NCBI GenBank assembly: GCA_964541895.1
Contig: CAZISM010000218.1
Location: 1-6,393, forward strand
Length of the DNA stretch: 6,393 nucleotides
Direction: 5' to 3'
Source: CAZISM01 sp964541895
Lineage (GTDB): Bacteria; Zhuqueibacterota; Zhuqueibacteria; Residuimicrobiales; Residuimicrobiaceae
The position numbers and the translations under genes were made by a program. Below, piece by piece: positions 1-6,284 of this stretch. Position 1 is the stretch's first letter. Every line of letters starts with the position of its first letter. The notes beneath the pieces are model-generated. The model ran no database searches and was not told where the DNA came from. It was given only the letters and a program-made list of their open reading frames with translations.

Positions 1-406
1 TCTGCCGGATCACCGCGTTGAGCTGTGAACCCGGCGCCACCAGCGATTTCCCCTGCGTCTGCACAAAGCGGCGTACTTTTTCCACATACTCCCAATATAC
101 AATATACATCTCCGACAACGCCAGATCGCCGCGGCCAAGTCGATGCAATTCGGTTTCCAGCAGCGAGGTGGCGGCAAAACACCAGCAGGTGTTGGTCGTA
201 TCCTGGCAACGAGGCGGCGTATGATACACAGGCTGATAGGCCGTCGGCGGCTTTGGATAGGCGACGGTGGTGAAATCCAGTGACAGAATCGTGTCCGCTT
301 TGGCGTAAAAATTTCTGTCGCTGCGGTACATCAAGGCATGTCGTTCGTTTTTTTGCGCCAGCAAAAAGGACGCCATGCTCAGAATAAGCAAAAGATTGGT
401 TTTCAT
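1..406 (-). CDS. Exported C1B-type (bleomycin hydrolase/PepC-like) cysteine peptidase, N-terminal part
   Basis: Only the first 135 codons are present; the gene runs off the left edge. Seen: an ATG at 406-404 preceded by GGAG (415-412) with 5-nt spacing, then a short hydrophobic signal peptide (residues 1 to about 18, ending FLLAQ) with no strong positive charge beyond Lys2. The papain-fold active-site block follows: Gln68, then Cys74-Trp75-Cys-Phe-Ala. The six-residue Gln-to-Cys spacing is that of the oxyanion-hole Gln and nucleophilic Cys in family C1. The downstream segment around residues 97-115 (LSEMYIVYWEYVEKV) resembles the LSQSYLFFWDKVE-type helix of C1B bleomycin hydrolases and PepC rather than cathepsins. 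The catalytic His and Asn lie outside the window. Known C1B enzymes are usually cytosolic, so the signal peptide suggests a periplasmic, surface or secreted form. The gene starts 10 nt after the exonuclease stop, so the two are probably co-transcribed. Family call is good; substrate is unknown. Confidence 0.8.
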   Translation of the reverse strand, partial: MKTNLLLILSMASFLLAQKNERHALMYRSDRNFYAKADTILSLDFTTVAYPKPPTAYQPVYHTPPRCQDTTNTCWCFAATSLLETELHRLGRGDLALSEMYIVYWEYVEKVRRFVQTQGKSLVAPGSQLNAVIRQ

Positions 407-416
407 GCCGGCTCCA

Positions 417-1292
417 TCACTCCTGGGACTCTTTTTGCGGAAAGCGGCCCTGCAGGGCCGCCTGGATGATGGCCTGCATTGCATCGGTAAAATCCTTTTC
501 ACTCATCCAGCGCAAATAATCCGGTTCGTTTTCGTACAACCATTTCAGACTTTTACCGCGATGCTTGCCGAACGAAAGCACCGCTTCGCCATGCCGCCAG
601 TAAAGCTTGCGGTCCGACGTCACCCAACGGCCGCCGTCGTCGCTGCTGCAGTATTCAGCCAAGCCGGCGGTTTGACGCGGCAGATCCGCATAGCGGTTCA
701 ATTGTCCGGCCAGGACGTGCGCCGTAGCCCGCACATCAGCCAGGGCATCGTGGGCGTTCACCATCTCCTCACCACAATAGAGGCGGTACGCCGCCGACAG
801 GTCTCGCGGCTCTCGTTTATGAAAGATGACCTGGCTGTCCACCAGTTGCATGCGGGAAACATCCATGGCGTGACCGTTGCGCTCCATCTCCGCCATCAGA
901 AAGGGCACATCGAAGCGGAGAATATTGAACCCGGCAAGGTCGGCTCCCTGCAAAAATGCACGCACGCGCGCTGCAAAATCGGCGAACCGCGGCTCCCGGG
1001 CCACCATCTCATCGGTGATATGATGAACGCGACTGGCTTCCGGCGGGATCGGCAGGCCGGGGTTTACCAGCGCGCTCCATTCCTCCACCGAATGGTCGGG
1101 CATGAAGCGAATAAAAGCAAACTGCACGATGCGGTCCATGGCCGGATCCAGTCCTGTGGTTTCCAGGTCAAAGAAAACCAGCGGGCGGGTCAGGTTCAGT
1201 TGGGCCAACAGCGGCGCCGTCTCTTCAGGCTCTGGCACATCATCAAACAAGGTCGGCATGCTGGCGTCCGGAATTTTGCTTCGATTTCTCAT
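417..1292 (-). CDS. DEDDh-family 3'-5' exonuclease (DnaQ-like) with ExoX-like C-terminal domain
   Basis: Soluble nuclease predicted to remove nucleotides from DNA (or RNA) 3' ends using two metal ions. Numbered from the ATG at 1292 (291 aa), all catalytic motifs are visible: Exo I FFDLETTG with Asp42 and Glu44, Exo II FNILRFD with Asp128, and Exo III HDALADV with His181 and Asp186 (the H-x4-D spacing of DEDDh). The exonuclease domain spans about 38-200. A C-terminal module at about 230-265 contains SFGKHRGKSL and DYLRWM, matching the small domain found at the C-terminus of exodeoxyribonuclease X-like proteins. An in-frame TTG at 1295 is directly upstream of the ATG and also possible. The next internal Met (ATG at 1259) shows no ribosome binding site and would still keep the whole fold. 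The Shine-Dalgarno at the chosen start is weak. It is separated from the operon upstream by 425 bp and probably has its own promoter; the peptidase gene follows after 10 nt. The family includes DNA polymerase III epsilon, but the stand-alone architecture argues for a repair or turnover nuclease. Exact substrate is not deducible. Confidence 0.9.
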   Translation of the reverse strand: MRNRSKIPDASMPTLFDDVPEPEETAPLLAQLNLTRPLVFFDLETTGLDPAMDRIVQFAFIRFMPDHSVEEWSALVNPGLPIPPEASRVHHITDEMVAREPRFADFAARVRAFLQGADLAGFNILRFDVPFLMAEMERNGHAMDVSRMQLVDSQVIFHKREPRDLSAAYRLYCGEEMVNAHDALADVRATAHVLAGQLNRYADLPRQTAGLAEYCSSDDGGRWVTSDRKLYWRHGEAVLSFGKHRGKSLKWLYENEPDYLRWMSEKDFTDAMQAIIQAALQGRFPQKESQE

Positions 1293-1392
1293 CAATCGCT
1301 TTTTATCGGTCTTGCAAATTATTTTTTATGTAATTAGGTCAAGAAATGCCGCGAGGCCTTCTAGTCCTGATCAGGTGATTTGCTCCGGCTAT

Positions 1393-1420
1393 AGAATACA
1401 AAAATTGGCCATCAAGTCAA
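1393..1420 (-). promoter_or_regulatory. Candidate sigma70-type promoter for the exonuclease gene
   Basis: On the minus strand TTGACT (1420-1415) is followed after 16 bases by TATTCT (1398-1393), a reasonable -35/-10 pair in an AT-richer part of the intergenic region. Transcription would start near 1386, giving a leader of about 90 nt. The leader contains the 10-bp palindrome CCTGATCAGG (1375-1366), a possible operator. This is seen by eye only; primary sigma consensus differs in some phyla. Confidence 0.35.
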
Positions 1421-1464
1421 AGAGAAAAAAGCTTCCACCGGCTAGGCAGGGCGTGGGTTTGCTT

Positions 1465-1517
1465 GAGTGCGCCAACAGGGTTGGCGCATCGTGCTTTGCT
1501 GGTGCGGGGTGGCCGGC
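1465..1517. repeat. 53-bp direct repeat, copy A, with perfect hairpin
   Basis: Identical to copy B (1664-1716) at 47 of 53 positions, with no gaps. Positions 1468-1476 (TGCGCCAAC) and 1480-1488 (GTTGGCGCA) form a perfect 9-bp stem with loop AGG. The remainder is a GC/GT-rich tail ending GGCCGGC. No T-run follows the stem on either strand, so it does not look like a Rho-independent terminator. A dispersed extragenic repeat (REP-like) or a remnant of a small mobile element is the simplest reading. Confidence 0.75.
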
Positions 1518-1565
1518 TCACAGACCGCGCCGGCCGGCAGTCACACGGTTACTGCAAATATGCAA

Positions 1566-1594
1566 ATCGCCCGGGGAATGTTTCCCCGGGCGAT
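1566..1594 (-). terminator. Perfect 13-bp inverted repeat, possible terminator of the transporter operon
   Basis: Left arm 1566-1578 (ATCGCCCGGGGAA) is exactly complementary to the right arm 1582-1594, with a 3-base loop, giving a very stable GC-rich hairpin. On the minus strand the stem is followed by TTGCATATTTGC, a broken T-rich tract. It could therefore terminate the operon whose last stop codon is about 130 nt upstream. On the plus strand no T-tract follows. Because the uridine tract is imperfect and the hairpin sits between two repeat copies, it could instead be part of a mobile or structured RNA element. Confidence 0.45.
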
Positions 1595-1663
1595 CATCCA
1601 TACTAAAGCAGCCAAGAGTTTCAACGCCTGCAGGCTGTCCTGTTGCGTGCTGGTATTCTTTAG

Positions 1664-1716
1664 GAGCGTGCCAACCGTGTTGGCGCATCGTGTTTTGCTG
1701 GTGCGGGATGGCCGGC
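1664..1716. repeat. 53-bp direct repeat, copy B, hairpin partly conserved
   Basis: Second copy of the repeat, ending 4 bp from the stop codon of the kinase-like gene. The six differences from copy A are at repeat positions 4, 6, 13, 15, 30 and 45. The hairpin (1667-1675 with 1679-1687) keeps its inner six pairs. The change at position 6 turns a C-G pair into T-G, which is a tolerated U-G wobble only if the plus strand is the RNA. The outermost pair is lost, and the two changes at positions 13 and 15 fall in the loop. Same orientation as copy A. Confidence 0.75.
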
Positions 1717-1720
1717 CAGT

Positions 1721-2437
1721 TCAAATCTCCTCATCTTGTCCGGACAAAATCTGGATGAACCGCTTTAGCGTCTTGCCGGCATCGCCGATGGGCGGAGAAT
1801 AGTGCCAGTGCGGCGAGTCCTCGCCGTCGTGGTTTACGATGCCTATCTCATAGGCCTTTCCCATGAGAATTTCGTCATAGGCGCGACCGGCCCGGAGTTG
1901 CAGGTCCGCGACTTCCCTGGCTGACAAAATTTTGCCCTGCTGTTGCGAGCGGCGAATCAACTTGGGCAGCATGACGGCGGCTGTGGCCTCTTGCGGAGAA
2001 TCGAATTTCATCTGCATCTGCACAGCCTGAATCTCTTCTTCGGTGAGCGGGCTGATAAAAACCGTGCGCAGACGAAAATCGGCGCTCCAGCGCTGCACGG
2101 ACGGGTGATCGAGGAACAGCCGGCCGATGGTGGGATAGATCTCCAGCACGATCCGGGTTTCCCGTTCAAACAGTTCGGCGATCTGCTGTAAATCGACCGC
2201 TTGCAGGACAGAACGGGCGCGGCCTATGATGAACCGGTCCGGCGGCAAGCTGCCGATTTCATCTTCCTGGCGAAAATAGTAATCAATGCCCTCCTGCTCG
2301 ATCGGCCGCGGTTTACGGCTGGAATAGAGCACCGGCATGGCCATGCCCAGATCCGGGCGCAGCCGGCGCACCGCCTTGAGCAAGGGGGTCTTGCCCACAC
2401 TGGAAGGTCCGGACAGAATGATCAGCAGCTTATTCAT
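1721..2437 (-). CDS. Divergent guanylate-kinase-like P-loop protein
   Basis: 238-aa cytosolic protein of the NMP-kinase/guanylate kinase fold; canonical GMK (about 205 aa) converts GMP to GDP with ATP. Seen: beta-strand LLIILS then Walker A GPSSVGKT (residues 10-17), and the GMP-binding block SSRKPRPIEQEGIDYYF (39-55), very close to the GMK TTRxPRxGExxGxDYxF motif. Further weak matches are RTVFISPLTEEEI (124-136, like IFILPPS) and a late YEIGIVNHD (196-204, like YDYVIVNDD). The GMK GNxYGT motif is not evident (RARSVLQAV there), the DIDxQG segment reads EIYPTIG (99-105), and the arginine-rich lid is replaced by a Gln/Met-rich stretch. Either the substrate has shifted or activity is lost, so I would not name it gmk. 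The ATG at 2437 overlaps the upstream permease stop by 8 bases with GGTGGAGG just upstream, so translation is probably coupled. It is the last gene of the operon. Confidence 0.75.
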   Translation of the reverse strand: MNKLLIILSGPSSVGKTPLLKAVRRLRPDLGMAMPVLYSSRKPRPIEQEGIDYYFRQEDEIGSLPPDRFIIGRARSVLQAVDLQQIAELFERETRIVLEIYPTIGRLFLDHPSVQRWSADFRLRTVFISPLTEEEIQAVQMQMKFDSPQEATAAVMLPKLIRRSQQQGKILSAREVADLQLRAGRAYDEILMGKAYEIGIVNHDGEDSPHWHYSPPIGDAGKTLKRFIQILSGQDEEI

Positions 2438-3677
2438 AGCGCAACGCCTCCACCGGATCGATGCGGGCGGCCTTGCGGGCCGGGAAATAGCCGGCCAAAA
2501 GCCCGATCAACCCCAATATGGATACGGCCAGAATCATCACCCAGGCGTTCAACAGCGGCCGACCGAGGAATTGCATGGCGCCCTCGCTGGCCGGGATCAT
2601 CCATACCGCCTTGATGACACCCCAGGCCATGAGAATGCCCATCAGGCCGCCACACGTCGAGATGAGCAGCGATTCAAAGATAAACTGCAGCTTGATGTGC
2701 CAGCGGTGCGCACCCACCGCCCGCTTGATGCCGATCTCCCTCGTTCGCTCCTTGACCACCACATACATGATGTTGGCCACGCCTACGCCGGCAATCACCA
2801 GCGTCATGGATCCGACCACGGCGAGAAAGATTTTAATGCCGAAAAACACCTTATCCTGAATTTTCACCGTCTCGTTCATGTCCCAGACCCAGAGTGCTTT
2901 TTCATCCGTGGGATCGAAACGGAATTTACGGCCGAGCACGCGAAAGATCTCGCTTTTGACCAGCTGGCTCTGATCATCGCGCACCGGTTTGATGATCATG
3001 CTCTGAATATAACGCCAGCCATAGATGCTCTGAAACGTAGAATAGGGAATGACGGCGCGGCGGTTATCCGGGCCGTTATTCATGGCCGTCTGCATCTTTT
3101 TCGGCAGCAGGCCGATCACCGTAAAGGGCACACCGTCGATCAGGACGGTCCGGCCGATGGCCTCTTTTTTGTCGAACAGTTCCGTGGCAATTTCTGAACC
3201 GAGGAACACCACGCGTCGTTTCTCCGCCAGATCCTGCTCATTGAGAAAGCGTCCGCCGGCGGTCGGATACATTCGGCGCATGTATTCAAAGCTGGGATAC
3301 ACCGCTTCCATATAGGTCAACGCCGTTTTGTCGCCGTAGCGCAACTGAGTGCTGTGTTTGCCCTGCTGCGCACACACCGAAGAGATCAGAGGGATGCTGC
3401 GCTGCAGCATTTCGCAATCGTCTTCGACAAAGCGTATGCGCCGGCCGATCGGCAAGCCTTCAAATTTTTTGCTGGTCTGGTTGCCCCAAACGGTGATCAC
3501 CCGGTCGGCGGCGTTCAACATGCCTTCGCGCATACGGAAACTCAAGCCGGCGCCGAACGAGGTCAGCAGGATCACCACCAGTGTGCCCCAGGTGATGGCA
3601 AACGTCGTCAAAAACGCGCGCAGCTTTTGCGTTTTGATATCCTGGATGAATTCCTTCAAGAGCAGAAAAAGATGCAT
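2430..3677 (-). CDS. MacB/FtsX-type ABC transporter permease (second paralogue)
   Basis: 415-aa inner-membrane permease with the four-helix MacB/LolC layout. TM1 is at about 22-46 (ending in the WGTLVVILLTSFGAG segment), a large periplasmic MacB_PCD-like domain at about 47-278, and three C-terminal helices at about 280-308, 332-358 and 378-398. Family hallmarks are ANIMYVVVKERTREIGIKRA (301-320, the cytosolic coupling region that contacts an ATPase), RVVFLG (155-160) and the terminal YFPARKAARIDPVEALRYE. There is no N-terminal nucleotide-binding domain, unlike true MacB, so a separate ATPase is required. It shares these motifs with the preceding gene, so the two are likely tandem paralogues forming a heterodimer. 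The ATG at 3677 has AGGA about 8 nt upstream; the gap to the previous gene is 36 nt. Family members export peptides, lipoproteins or antibiotics, or act as mechanotransmitters; the substrate cannot be told. Confidence 0.92.
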   Translation of the reverse strand: MHLFLLLKEFIQDIKTQKLRAFLTTFAITWGTLVVILLTSFGAGLSFRMREGMLNAADRVITVWGNQTSKKFEGLPIGRRIRFVEDDCEMLQRSIPLISSVCAQQGKHSTQLRYGDKTALTYMEAVYPSFEYMRRMYPTAGGRFLNEQDLAEKRRVVFLGSEIATELFDKKEAIGRTVLIDGVPFTVIGLLPKKMQTAMNNGPDNRRAVIPYSTFQSIYGWRYIQSMIIKPVRDDQSQLVKSEIFRVLGRKFRFDPTDEKALWVWDMNETVKIQDKVFFGIKIFLAVVGSMTLVIAGVGVANIMYVVVKERTREIGIKRAVGAHRWHIKLQFIFESLLISTCGGLMGILMAWGVIKAVWMIPASEGAMQFLGRPLLNAWVMILAVSILGLIGLLAGYFPARKAARIDPVEALRYE

Positions 3678-3713
3678 AGATCACGTCCTGTGTCATTTAG
3701 ACTGTTGCAGCGC

Positions 3714-4955
3714 CTAGTAGCGCAGGCAATCGATTACGTTCAACCTGGCCGCCTTGCGCGCCGGGAAAAATCCGGCCACAAATCCGATGGCGGAGAGAAT
3801 GACGATCGTCGCCACCGCGACCATGGCATCCACTTCCGGCTTGCCTACGTAGTCATCCAGACCGGGGATCGCAGCCAGGCCGCTGATCATCAACAAGGAG
3901 AGGACTAGCCCGATCAGCGAGCCCAGGCCCATGATGATGAACGTCTCCAGGATAAACTGCCCCATGATATGGCGACGCTTGGCGCCGATGGAACGCCGGA
4001 TGCCGATTTCAAAGGTGCGTTCCTGCACCACCACATACATGATGTTGGCGAGACCGATGCCGCCGACCGTCAAGGTCATGATGCCGATGAGCCCGAGAAA
4101 GAGTTTGAGTCCCAGAGAAAAATAGTAGGTGAACTTGTCCATTTCCGTGGTATCCCAGATGCTCAGGGCCTGCTTGTCCCTGGCATTGAAACGGTAGCGG
4201 CTGGAGAGCACGTCATAGACGCGCGACTGTATGAACTCGGACTGGCGCGGATCTTTAGGTTGATACACCATGTTGTTGATATAACGATCGCCGAACAGGC
4301 TGTGATAGGTCGAGGCCGGAATGAACGCACGATCTTCATCGCGGCTGCTGTAGGAGGAGGGTTGGACTTTTTTTACCAGCACGCCGATGACCAGAAACGG
4401 GCTGTCCCCCACATAGACATATTGACCGACGGCATTGGTCGCTTCGCCGAACAGATAATCCTTCAATGTGTTGCCCAGAAAGACGACCCGCTTGCGCTCT
4501 TTGACATCCAGGTCATTGATCCAGCGTCCACCCGGCTGGGCCTGAATGTTGCGCATGCCGCCGTACTCTGGAATGATGCCGCTGATATTGGGTTTGTTTA
4601 TTTTGTCGGCAACGCGAAGCGGGAAACCCCAGCGCGAATATTCCGGGCTGATGGCGCCAATCTCGCCGATCTCGCGGCGCAGCAGGGCGGCATCTTCTTC
4701 ATGGAAGCTGATATAGCGGCCGATGTTGAATCCGGCGTGCGCCATACTGGTGCGGCCGGGCCAGAGGATAGCAATGCTTTCCCCCATGCCGTGCATATTG
4801 GCGCTCATCCGTTTCTGCACACCCACGCCGAACGCCAGCAGCACGATGATGCTGATCGTGCCCCAGACAATGCCGAACATGGTCATAAAGGTGCGCGCCT
4901 TGTATTGGCGCAGATAGTGAAATATTTCAGAAAGCGTATCAGCCAAATGATTCAT
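3714..4955 (-). CDS. MacB/FtsX-type ABC transporter permease (first paralogue)
   Basis: 413-aa inner-membrane permease when started at the ATG at 4955. A TTG at 4979 would add eight residues (CRTNEFS type, unlike the family), so the ATG start aligning with the MNHLADTLSEIF amphipathic N-terminus is preferred even though its ribosome binding site is weak. TM1 lies at about 23-46 (FGIVWGTISIIVLLAFGVG), the periplasmic domain at about 47-278, and TM2-4 at about 282-310, 333-363 and 377-397. The conserved coupling segment ANIMYVVVQERTFEIGIRR (303-321) and the C-terminal FPARKAARLNVIDCLRY are both present. No nucleotide-binding domain is fused. It lies 61 nt after the adaptor gene and 36 nt before its paralogue, consistent with one operon. 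It most likely pairs with the second permease as the two transmembrane halves; a regulatory-type FtsX-like role is the alternative. Confidence 0.92.
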   Translation of the reverse strand: MNHLADTLSEIFHYLRQYKARTFMTMFGIVWGTISIIVLLAFGVGVQKRMSANMHGMGESIAILWPGRTSMAHAGFNIGRYISFHEEDAALLRREIGEIGAISPEYSRWGFPLRVADKINKPNISGIIPEYGGMRNIQAQPGGRWINDLDVKERKRVVFLGNTLKDYLFGEATNAVGQYVYVGDSPFLVIGVLVKKVQPSSYSSRDEDRAFIPASTYHSLFGDRYINNMVYQPKDPRQSEFIQSRVYDVLSSRYRFNARDKQALSIWDTTEMDKFTYYFSLGLKLFLGLIGIMTLTVGGIGLANIMYVVVQERTFEIGIRRSIGAKRRHIMGQFILETFIIMGLGSLIGLVLSLLMISGLAAIPGLDDYVGKPEVDAMVAVATIVILSAIGFVAGFFPARKAARLNVIDCLRY

Positions 4956-5016
4956 AGAAAACTCGTTGGTTCTACACAAGCATGAGCGTTTTGCATGGCA
5001 TGGCCCTGCTATACAA

Positions 5017-6120
5017 CTACACGATAGGCTTTACTTTTTTCTCCAGCACGTCCTGGTTCTCCTCCAGCCCCTCCTTCACCTCGATGTTGATGGCATCGCT
5101 CAAGCCGGTCTTTATATATTTTTCTTTGGCCTGGCCCGGACTGGTCGGTATCATCACAAAAGCGGAATCGTTGCGGAACGTCACCACCCGCTCGGGTATG
5201 GAAAGCACCTTTTCCAGTTTTTTGATGATCACACTGGCGTTGGCGGAGAACCCGGCCCGCAACACGGCTCCATTGGTTTCATCGATGCTGATCTCGACAG
5301 GAAATACAGTGGTGTTGTCCTCTTTTTTTGCCTTTAAAGAAATCAGCGTAACATGGCCTTTGACCGTTTTACCGGGCAGAGCGCCAATCTGGAGTTCGGT
5401 CGGCAGGCCTTCAGCTATTTTGCCGACATCGATCTCGTCTACGGTGCCGCGAAAGATCAACTTTTTCATATCGGCCATTTTCATCAATTCGGTGCCGGCC
5501 TGATAGGAGGTCAAGGGCACCACCGGATCGCCGACGTTCACGCTCTTGTTCAAGACATAGCCGCTGATGGGCGCTTTGATAACCGTTTCGATATTGGTGT
5601 TGGCGATGCGCACTTTGCCTTTTTCCAGCAGCTCCAGGTTGTCCACGGCAATCTGATGGCGCAACACAGACTCTTCGAGAGCGCGGGACTGGTTTTCATA
5701 CTCTTGATCGGAAATCAAACCCCGCTCTTTCAGCTGCTTCTGCCGGTCCACCTCTTTGCGGAGATTGTCCAGCTCAATGGTCTGCATCTCCACGTTACGC
5801 TTGGCTTCGGCCAATTCCAGCGGCGTCGGATCCGGCCGTACTTCCAGCAGCGGCGCGCCGGCCTGGACATAATCACCCACCTCTACGAACAGCCGGCCCA
5901 CGACGCCGGATATTTTGGATTTGACCGCAATTTCGTTCAACGGCTCGATAGCGCCGACGGCCAGCGCTTTTTCCACAATGTCCACCCGGCTCACCTTGAC
6001 CATAGCATCGGCAACCTTTTTCTCGCCTTTCGATTTTATGGCCACCAGGCCGATGACAATCACCACAACGGTGATGCCGACACCCCAAATGATTTTTTTA
6101 CGTGCAGGTTGTAATGGCAT
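5017..6120 (-). CDS. HlyD/MacA-like periplasmic adaptor (membrane fusion protein)
   Basis: 367-aa adaptor expected to link the inner-membrane permeases to an outer-membrane exit channel. Domains in order: a short basic cytosolic N-terminus (PARKK) and one membrane anchor (about 10-28); first half of the lipoyl-like domain (about 62-97, with SGVVGRLFVEVGDYVQAGAPL); a charged coiled-coil hairpin (about 100-170); second lipoyl half (about 178-202, IKAPISGYVLNKSVNVGDPV); then beta-barrel (about 215-300) and membrane-proximal domains (about 300-367). The paired APISGxV / VxVGDxVxxG motifs are diagnostic. An in-frame TTG at 6168 would give 383 aa but has no ribosome binding site. The ATG at 6120 has AGGGAGAGG at 6133-6125, so it is chosen. 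First gene of the operon, followed 61 nt later by the permeases. Partner outer-membrane protein (TolC-like) is not in the window. Cargo unknown. Confidence 0.92.
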   Translation of the reverse strand: MPLQPARKKIIWGVGITVVVIVIGLVAIKSKGEKKVADAMVKVSRVDIVEKALAVGAIEPLNEIAVKSKISGVVGRLFVEVGDYVQAGAPLLEVRPDPTPLELAEAKRNVEMQTIELDNLRKEVDRQKQLKERGLISDQEYENQSRALEESVLRHQIAVDNLELLEKGKVRIANTNIETVIKAPISGYVLNKSVNVGDPVVPLTSYQAGTELMKMADMKKLIFRGTVDEIDVGKIAEGLPTELQIGALPGKTVKGHVTLISLKAKKEDNTTVFPVEISIDETNGAVLRAGFSANASVIIKKLEKVLSIPERVVTFRNDSAFVMIPTSPGQAKEKYIKTGLSDAINIEVKEGLEENQDVLEKKVKPIV

Positions 6121-6124
6121 GCTA

Positions 6125-6133
6125 CCTCTCCCT
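6125..6133 (-). promoter_or_regulatory. Ribosome binding site deciding the adaptor start
   Basis: AGGGAGAGG on the minus strand ends 4 nt before the ATG at 6120 (its AGGGAG part is 7 nt away). No comparable motif precedes the in-frame TTG at 6168, so translation most likely begins at 6120. Confidence 0.6.
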
Positions 6134-6241
6134 GACTCGCGGTTTTTCTTTAGTGTGATATACGTCAAACGCTTTGAGATTGTTACAATTAAAGCTCATA
6201 TCTCGGCCAGAGCAAGGTAGTAACGGGTGCTGCAATTGGTT

Positions 6242-6269
6242 TGCATAGCTGGAATCGAATGTCAGACAA
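6242..6269 (-). promoter_or_regulatory. Weak candidate promoter for the transporter operon
   Basis: TTGTCT (6269-6264) and TATGCA (6247-6242) on the minus strand are spaced by 16 bases, just downstream of the terminator of the preceding gene. A promoter is expected in the 6284-6121 stretch because the terminator should stop read-through, but this particular match is only modest. The implied leader is about 115 nt. Confidence 0.2.
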
Positions 6270-6284
6270 CATCGCGCAGGCAAC

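Larger units (their letters stand above)
1296..1720. other. 425-bp intergenic region with repeats, a strong palindrome and a promoter-like segment
   Basis: No convincing gene lies here. Reading frames across it encode low-complexity Cys/Trp/Arg-rich peptides, and the two repeat copies are 199 bp apart (not a multiple of three), so a shared coding frame is not maintained. The right part (1716-1465) holds a 53-bp direct repeat in two copies with a perfect 13-bp inverted repeat between them. The left part (1440-1296) is more AT-rich and carries the candidate exonuclease promoter. It separates two same-strand transcription units. Confidence 0.7.

Noticed and set aside
375..1337. Plus-strand open frame of 320 codons opposite the exonuclease
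   Set aside because: It is antisense to a gene with all DEDDh catalytic motifs, its product is His/Arg-rich with no recognisable domain, and it has no sensible context.
1465..1517. Repeat hairpins as Rho-independent terminators
   Set aside because: No run of T follows the stem on either strand in either copy.
1465..1716. CRISPR array or phage attachment sites
   Set aside because: Only two diverged copies, a spacing far too long for a CRISPR array, and no cas, integrase or tRNA gene nearby.
1518..1724. Minus-strand 68-codon frame beginning at a TTG that overlaps the kinase-like gene's stop codon
   Set aside because: The overlap and a nearby GGAG are suggestive, but the frame lies across repeat copy B and the palindrome and its product has no recognisable features.
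1721..1760. LSGQ near the C-terminus of the kinase-like protein read as an ABC signature
   Set aside because: It lies at the extreme C-terminus (ILSGQDEEI) with no following Walker B, and the rest of the protein is NMP-kinase-like, so the match is chance.
1467..1802. Plus-strand 111-codon frame through the repeats
   Set aside because: It is built from the two repeat copies read in different frames and runs into the antisense of the kinase-like gene; Cys/Trp-rich with no ribosome binding site.
3969..4985. Plus-strand open frame of 338 codons opposite the first permease
   Set aside because: Mirror frame of a clear membrane protein gene; the product is Asp/His/Ala-rich and lacks any family motif. 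The similar 286- and 253-codon frames opposite the second permease and the adaptor were rejected for the same reason.
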